Origin: Roseisolibacter agri
GTDB taxonomy: Bacteria > Gemmatimonadota > Gemmatimonadetes > Gemmatimonadales > Gemmatimonadaceae
DNA: 64,000 bases
Assembly (NCBI RefSeq): GCF_030159095.1
Contig: NZ_BRXS01000003.1
Coordinates: 62,001 to 126,000, forward strand
Direction: 5' to 3'
Shown here: piece after piece, positions 61,534 through 64,000 of the stretch
Position numbering within the stretch: position 1 is the stretch's first letter
Layout of the letters: the number at the start of each line of letters is the position of its first letter
The notes under the pieces: generated by a model
Told to the model about the DNA's origin: nothing
The model's database searches: none
The model's input: only the letters and a program-made list of their open reading frames with translations
Made by a program: the position numbers and the translations under genes

Positions 61534-62926
61534 GCTCATGTCCGCGCCCGTCCTCGCCGACGATCCGGCGACCGCGCTGCTGGCGTCGCTCGCCGGCGTG
61601 CCGCAGGTCGTGAGCTACGGCAAGGTGACGCGCGTCGTCGGCCTCGTGATCGAGGCGACGGGGCTCGACGTCGGGCTCGGGGAGCTGTGCCGCGTGACGT
61701 CGCTCTCGGGCGACCGCTCGGTGCTCGCGGAGGTCGTCGGCTTCCACGAGAAGGGCGTCCTGCTGATGCCGCTGGGCGAGATCGACGGCCTGCATCCGGG
61801 CAGCGCGGTGCGCCCGCTCGGCCGCTCGTTCGGCGTCGACGTCGGGCCGCAGCTGCTCGGCCGCATCCTCAACGGCCTCGGACATCCGATCGACGGCAAG
61901 GGGAAGCTCGACGCCACGGAGCGCGTGCCGCTCTCCGCCGAGCCGCCCAACCCGCTCGTGCGCGAGATGGTGAGCGAGCCGCTCGAGACGGGCGTGCGCG
62001 CCATCGACGGCTGCCTGACGTTCGGCCGCGGCCAGCGCGTCGGCATCTTTGCCGGCTCGGGCGTCGGCAAGTCGACGCTGCTGGGCATGATCGCGCGCCA
62101 GGCGCGCGCCGACGTGAACGTGATCGCGCTGCTCGGCGAGCGTGGCCGCGAGGTGCGCGAGTTCATCGAGCACTCGCTCGGCCCCGAGGGGCTCGCGCGC
62201 AGCGTGCTGGTGGTGGCGACCGGCGACCAGGCCGCGCTCGTGCGCGCGCGCGGCGCGCTGGTGGCGACCGCGATCGCGGAGTACTTCCGCGACCAGGGCA
62301 AGCAGGTGCTGCTGATGGTGGACTCGGTCACGCGCGTCGCGATGGCGTGGCGCGAGATCGGCCTCGCCGTCGGCGAGCCGCCCACCACGAAGGGCTATCC
62401 GCCCTCGGTGTTCGCCGCGCTGCCGCGCCTCCTGGAGCGCGCGGGCAACGGCGAGACGGGCGGCATCACGGGCATCTACACCGTCCTCGTGGACGGCGAC
62501 GACTTCAACGAGCCGGTCGCCGACGCGGCCCGCTCGATCCTCGACGGCCACGTGGTGCTGACGCGCAAGCTCGCCGCCGCGGGGCACTTCCCCGCGATCG
62601 ACGTGCTCGACTCGAAGAGCCGCGTGCGCGACAACATCATCACGGCCGACCACAAGGCCGCCGCGAACCAGCTGCTGAAGCTCGAGGGCGCGTACCGCGA
62701 GAAGGAGGACCTGATCCTCGTCGGCGCGTACCAGCAGGGGAGCGACCAGACGGTGGACGCCGCGATCGCGCTGCGCGAGCAGGCGCTCGGCTTCCTGCAG
62801 CAGCCGCCCGACGAGGCGTCGCCGATGGCGCTGACGCAGAACACGCTGAAGCACCTCGCGATGCAGGTCGCCGCCCGCCGCAACGCGCCGCCGCAGCCGA
62901 TGCAGCAGCAGATGATCCGCCGCTAG
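61526..62926 (+). CDS. fliI: FliI flagellar export ATPase
   Basis: The 466-residue ATPase has Walker A in GIFAGSGVGKSTLLGMIARQ (about 176-184), ALLGERGREVREFIEHSLG, Walker B LLMVDSVTRVAMAWREIGLAVGEPP and TKGYPPSVFAALPRLLERAG. It energises substrate unfolding and export at the flagellar base. The family C repeat lies between its stop and fliJ. Confidence 0.96.
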   Translation: MPELMSAPVLADDPATALLASLAGVPQVVSYGKVTRVVGLVIEATGLDVGLGELCRVTSLSGDRSVLAEVVGFHEKGVLLMPLGEIDGLHPGSAVRPLGRSFGVDVGPQLLGRILNGLGHPIDGKGKLDATERVPLSAEPPNPLVREMVSEPLETGVRAIDGCLTFGRGQRVGIFAGSGVGKSTLLGMIARQARADVNVIALLGERGREVREFIEHSLGPEGLARSVLVVATGDQAALVRARGALVATAIAEYFRDQGKQVLLMVDSVTRVAMAWREIGLAVGEPPTTKGYPPSVFAALPRLLERAGNGETGGITGIYTVLVDGDDFNEPVADAARSILDGHVVLTRKLAAAGHFPAIDVLDSKSRVRDNIITADHKAAANQLLKLEGAYREKEDLILVGAYQQGSDQTVDAAIALREQALGFLQQPPDEASPMALTQNTLKHLAMQVAARRNAPPQPMQQQMIRR

Positions 62927-62934
62927 CCCGCCGT

Positions 62935-62998
62935 TCTCCGCTTCATCGTCTCACGCAGTTCCGTTCTCCGCCTCACCGTCCTCCGCCTCACCGTCCCG
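62935..62998. repeat. family C 15-nt repeat between fliI and fliJ
   Basis: Units CCGTTCTCCGCTTCA, TCGTCTCACGCAGTT, CCGTTCTCCGCCTCA and CCGTCCTCCGCCTCA follow each other and end 2 bp before the fliJ ATG. They are in the same orientation on the plus strand only. Confidence 0.8.
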
Positions 62999-63000
62999 CG

Positions 63001-63489
63001 ATGTTCCGCTTCCGCCTCCAGCGAGTCCTCGACATGCGCGCGCGCACCGAGCGCGACGCGGCCACCGCGCTCGTGTCCGCGCAGGAAGCCGCCGACGCCG
63101 CGCGCGACGAGCAGCGGCGGCTGGAGCGGCAGCGCGAGCAGCTGGCGGCGGCGCAGCGCACGCCCGACGCGGCCGGCGCCTCGGTGGGCGAGCTGCGCAA
63201 CCTCGGCTTCCTGCTGGAGCGCATGGACGAGCAGGTCGCCGGCGCCGCGGCCCTCGCCGCCGCCGCCAACGACACGGTGCTGGAGCGCGAGGACGCGCTG
63301 CGCGCCGCGTTCCGCGAGCGCCGCACGCTCGACCGCCTGCGCGAGAAGCACGAGGACGCGTGGCGCGCGGGCGAGATCGCGCAGGACCGCGCGCTGATGG
63401 ACGAGATCGCGCTCACCCGCTTCACCACCCAGGGCAACTCCGGCAAGCCCGGCGCCGCGCCCGCCTCCGACGCCGGTTCCGGGTCCTGA
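63001..63489 (+). CDS. fliJ: FliJ flagellar export chaperone
   Basis: The 162-residue protein starts MFRFRLQRVLDMRARTERDA and continues as one long coiled coil (QEAADAARDEQRRLERQREQ, EREDALRAAFRERRTLDRLREKHEDAWR). This matches FliJ in start, length and position after fliI. A disordered Gly/Ala/Ser tail follows. It acts in the export gate with FliI and FliH. Confidence 0.9.
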   Translation: MFRFRLQRVLDMRARTERDAATALVSAQEAADAARDEQRRLERQREQLAAAQRTPDAAGASVGELRNLGFLLERMDEQVAGAAALAAAANDTVLEREDALRAAFRERRTLDRLREKHEDAWRAGEIAQDRALMDEIALTRFTTQGNSGKPGAAPASDAGSGS

Positions 63490-63490
63490 C

Positions 63491-64000
63491 ATGCTGAAGG
63501 TCATCCTCTCCGCCGTCGTCGGCCTGCTGGTCGGCCTGGGCGGCACCACCACCCTGGTCGTGCAGCGCGCCAAGCAGGCCGCCGCGAGCGCGCCCGCCGA
63601 CAGCGCGAAGGGCGCGAAGGCGGCCAAGCACGGCGCCGACTCCGCCGCGAAGCCCGTCGCCGCCGCGCCGACCGACAGCGCCGCCGCGACCGACACGACC
63701 GCGCACGCCGCCGCGGCCGACAGCGCCGCCCCGCACGACGCCAAGCCCGCCGACGCGCACGCGCCGGCGCCCGCCGCGGCGCCCGCGAAGGTCGCCGCGA
63801 AGCCGGTCGCGAAGCCCGCCGCGAAGCCCGCCACGAAGCCCGCCGCGCCGACGACCGCGCCGACCGCCGCGAAGCCCGACAGCGCCGCGCAGCACGCGTC
63901 CGCGGAGTCGATCGCCGCGCGCGTGTCGAGCGCGAAGGCCGCCGACGCCGGGCAGAGCGCCGAGCGTCGCCTGGCGAAGTACTTCAGCGCGATGGCCGCG
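63491..64000 (+). CDS. MotE-like membrane protein, 3' end outside window
   Basis: The ATG is 1 bp after the fliJ stop and the frame is open to the window end (170 codons). A single membrane helix (LKVILSAVVGLLVGLGGTTTLVV) is followed by a long Ala/Lys/Pro/Asp linker with repeated PAKPAAK-like units. A helical part at the end reads AERRLAKYFSAMAA, where MotE/FliJ-linked proteins have the start of their conserved C-terminal domain. The position after fliJ supports a MotE-type role in motor assembly. Confidence 0.65.
   Translation, partial: MLKVILSAVVGLLVGLGGTTTLVVQRAKQAAASAPADSAKGAKAAKHGADSAAKPVAAAPTDSAAATDTTAHAAAADSAAPHDAKPADAHAPAPAAAPAKVAAKPVAKPAAKPATKPAAPTTAPTAAKPDSAAQHASAESIAARVSSAKAADAGQSAERRLAKYFSAMAA

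Noticed and set aside
34415-62998. Family C repeats as CRISPR arrays
   Set aside because: There are no unique spacers between units, units are degenerate with a 15-nt period, and no cas genes are present.

Overview
The window is very GC-rich bacterial DNA with alanine- and arginine-rich proteins. It uses many GTG starts and packs its genes into tight ATGA/GTGA-overlapping operons. A complete flagellar and chemotaxis locus, a PEP-CTERM protein, a carboxypeptidase-regulatory-domain TonB receptor and an SPFH/NfeD operon occur together. This mix, and the general style, point to a motile member of the Gemmatimonadota (Gemmatirosa-like). That assignment is inference from gene content; no rRNA is present to confirm it. 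I saw no tRNA, rRNA, CRISPR array, insertion sequence or phage gene.

Layout. From 1 to 23.8 kb lies a mixed housekeeping region: a HEAT-repeat/GAF operon, a thioesterase, an ElaA acetyltransferase, two cation/proton antiporters, an SPFH-NfeD-SPFH membrane operon, a MarR regulator, an amidase, a GntR regulator, a TIGR01777 epimerase, an AlkA-type glycosylase, a His/Cys-rich protein with a TonB receptor and a CPCC-containing BNR lipoprotein, and a PEP-CTERM protein. Its intergenic gaps carry six copies of large nested palindromes (families A and B). From 23.8 to 38.1 kb, all on the minus strand, lies the chemotaxis block: cheB, cheX, cheY-like, cheD, cheR, cheW, two receptors, cheA, response regulators, a histidine kinase, cheZ, cheY and flgM. 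From 38.1 to 45.8 kb, minus strand, come the late flagellar genes: putative chaperones, fliS, fliD, flagellin, fliW and flgL. At 46 kb is an NtrC-type activator on the plus strand, then a CDF metal exporter, a third receptor in an operon with a cupredoxin and a di-heme cytochrome c peroxidase, a Tat protein and an M13 peptidase. From 55.9 kb to the end, plus strand, lies the basal body and export operon flgB-flgC-unknown-fliE and fliF-fliG-fliH-fliI-fliJ-MotE-like.

How it works together. The plus-strand operons build the basal body, switch and export ATPase. The minus-strand operons supply filament, cap, junction, chaperones and signalling. Most minus-strand units are preceded by a sigma-28-type promoter that I read directly (TCAA-N15-GCCGATAC and variants), including one before the anti-sigma factor flgM and one before the peroxidase-cupredoxin-receptor operon. 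Units often end in long GC hairpins with 4-5 nt loops and no U tract. The flagellin leader places its Shine-Dalgarno sequence in a hairpin loop, and fliW lies just upstream, which suggests CsrA/FliW control.

A separate degenerate 15-nt repeat family (family C) occurs at five loci in the motility half. It enters the coding sequence of cheA, of a CDF transporter and probably of a histidine kinase. sigma-28 itself, flgK and csrA are not in the window.
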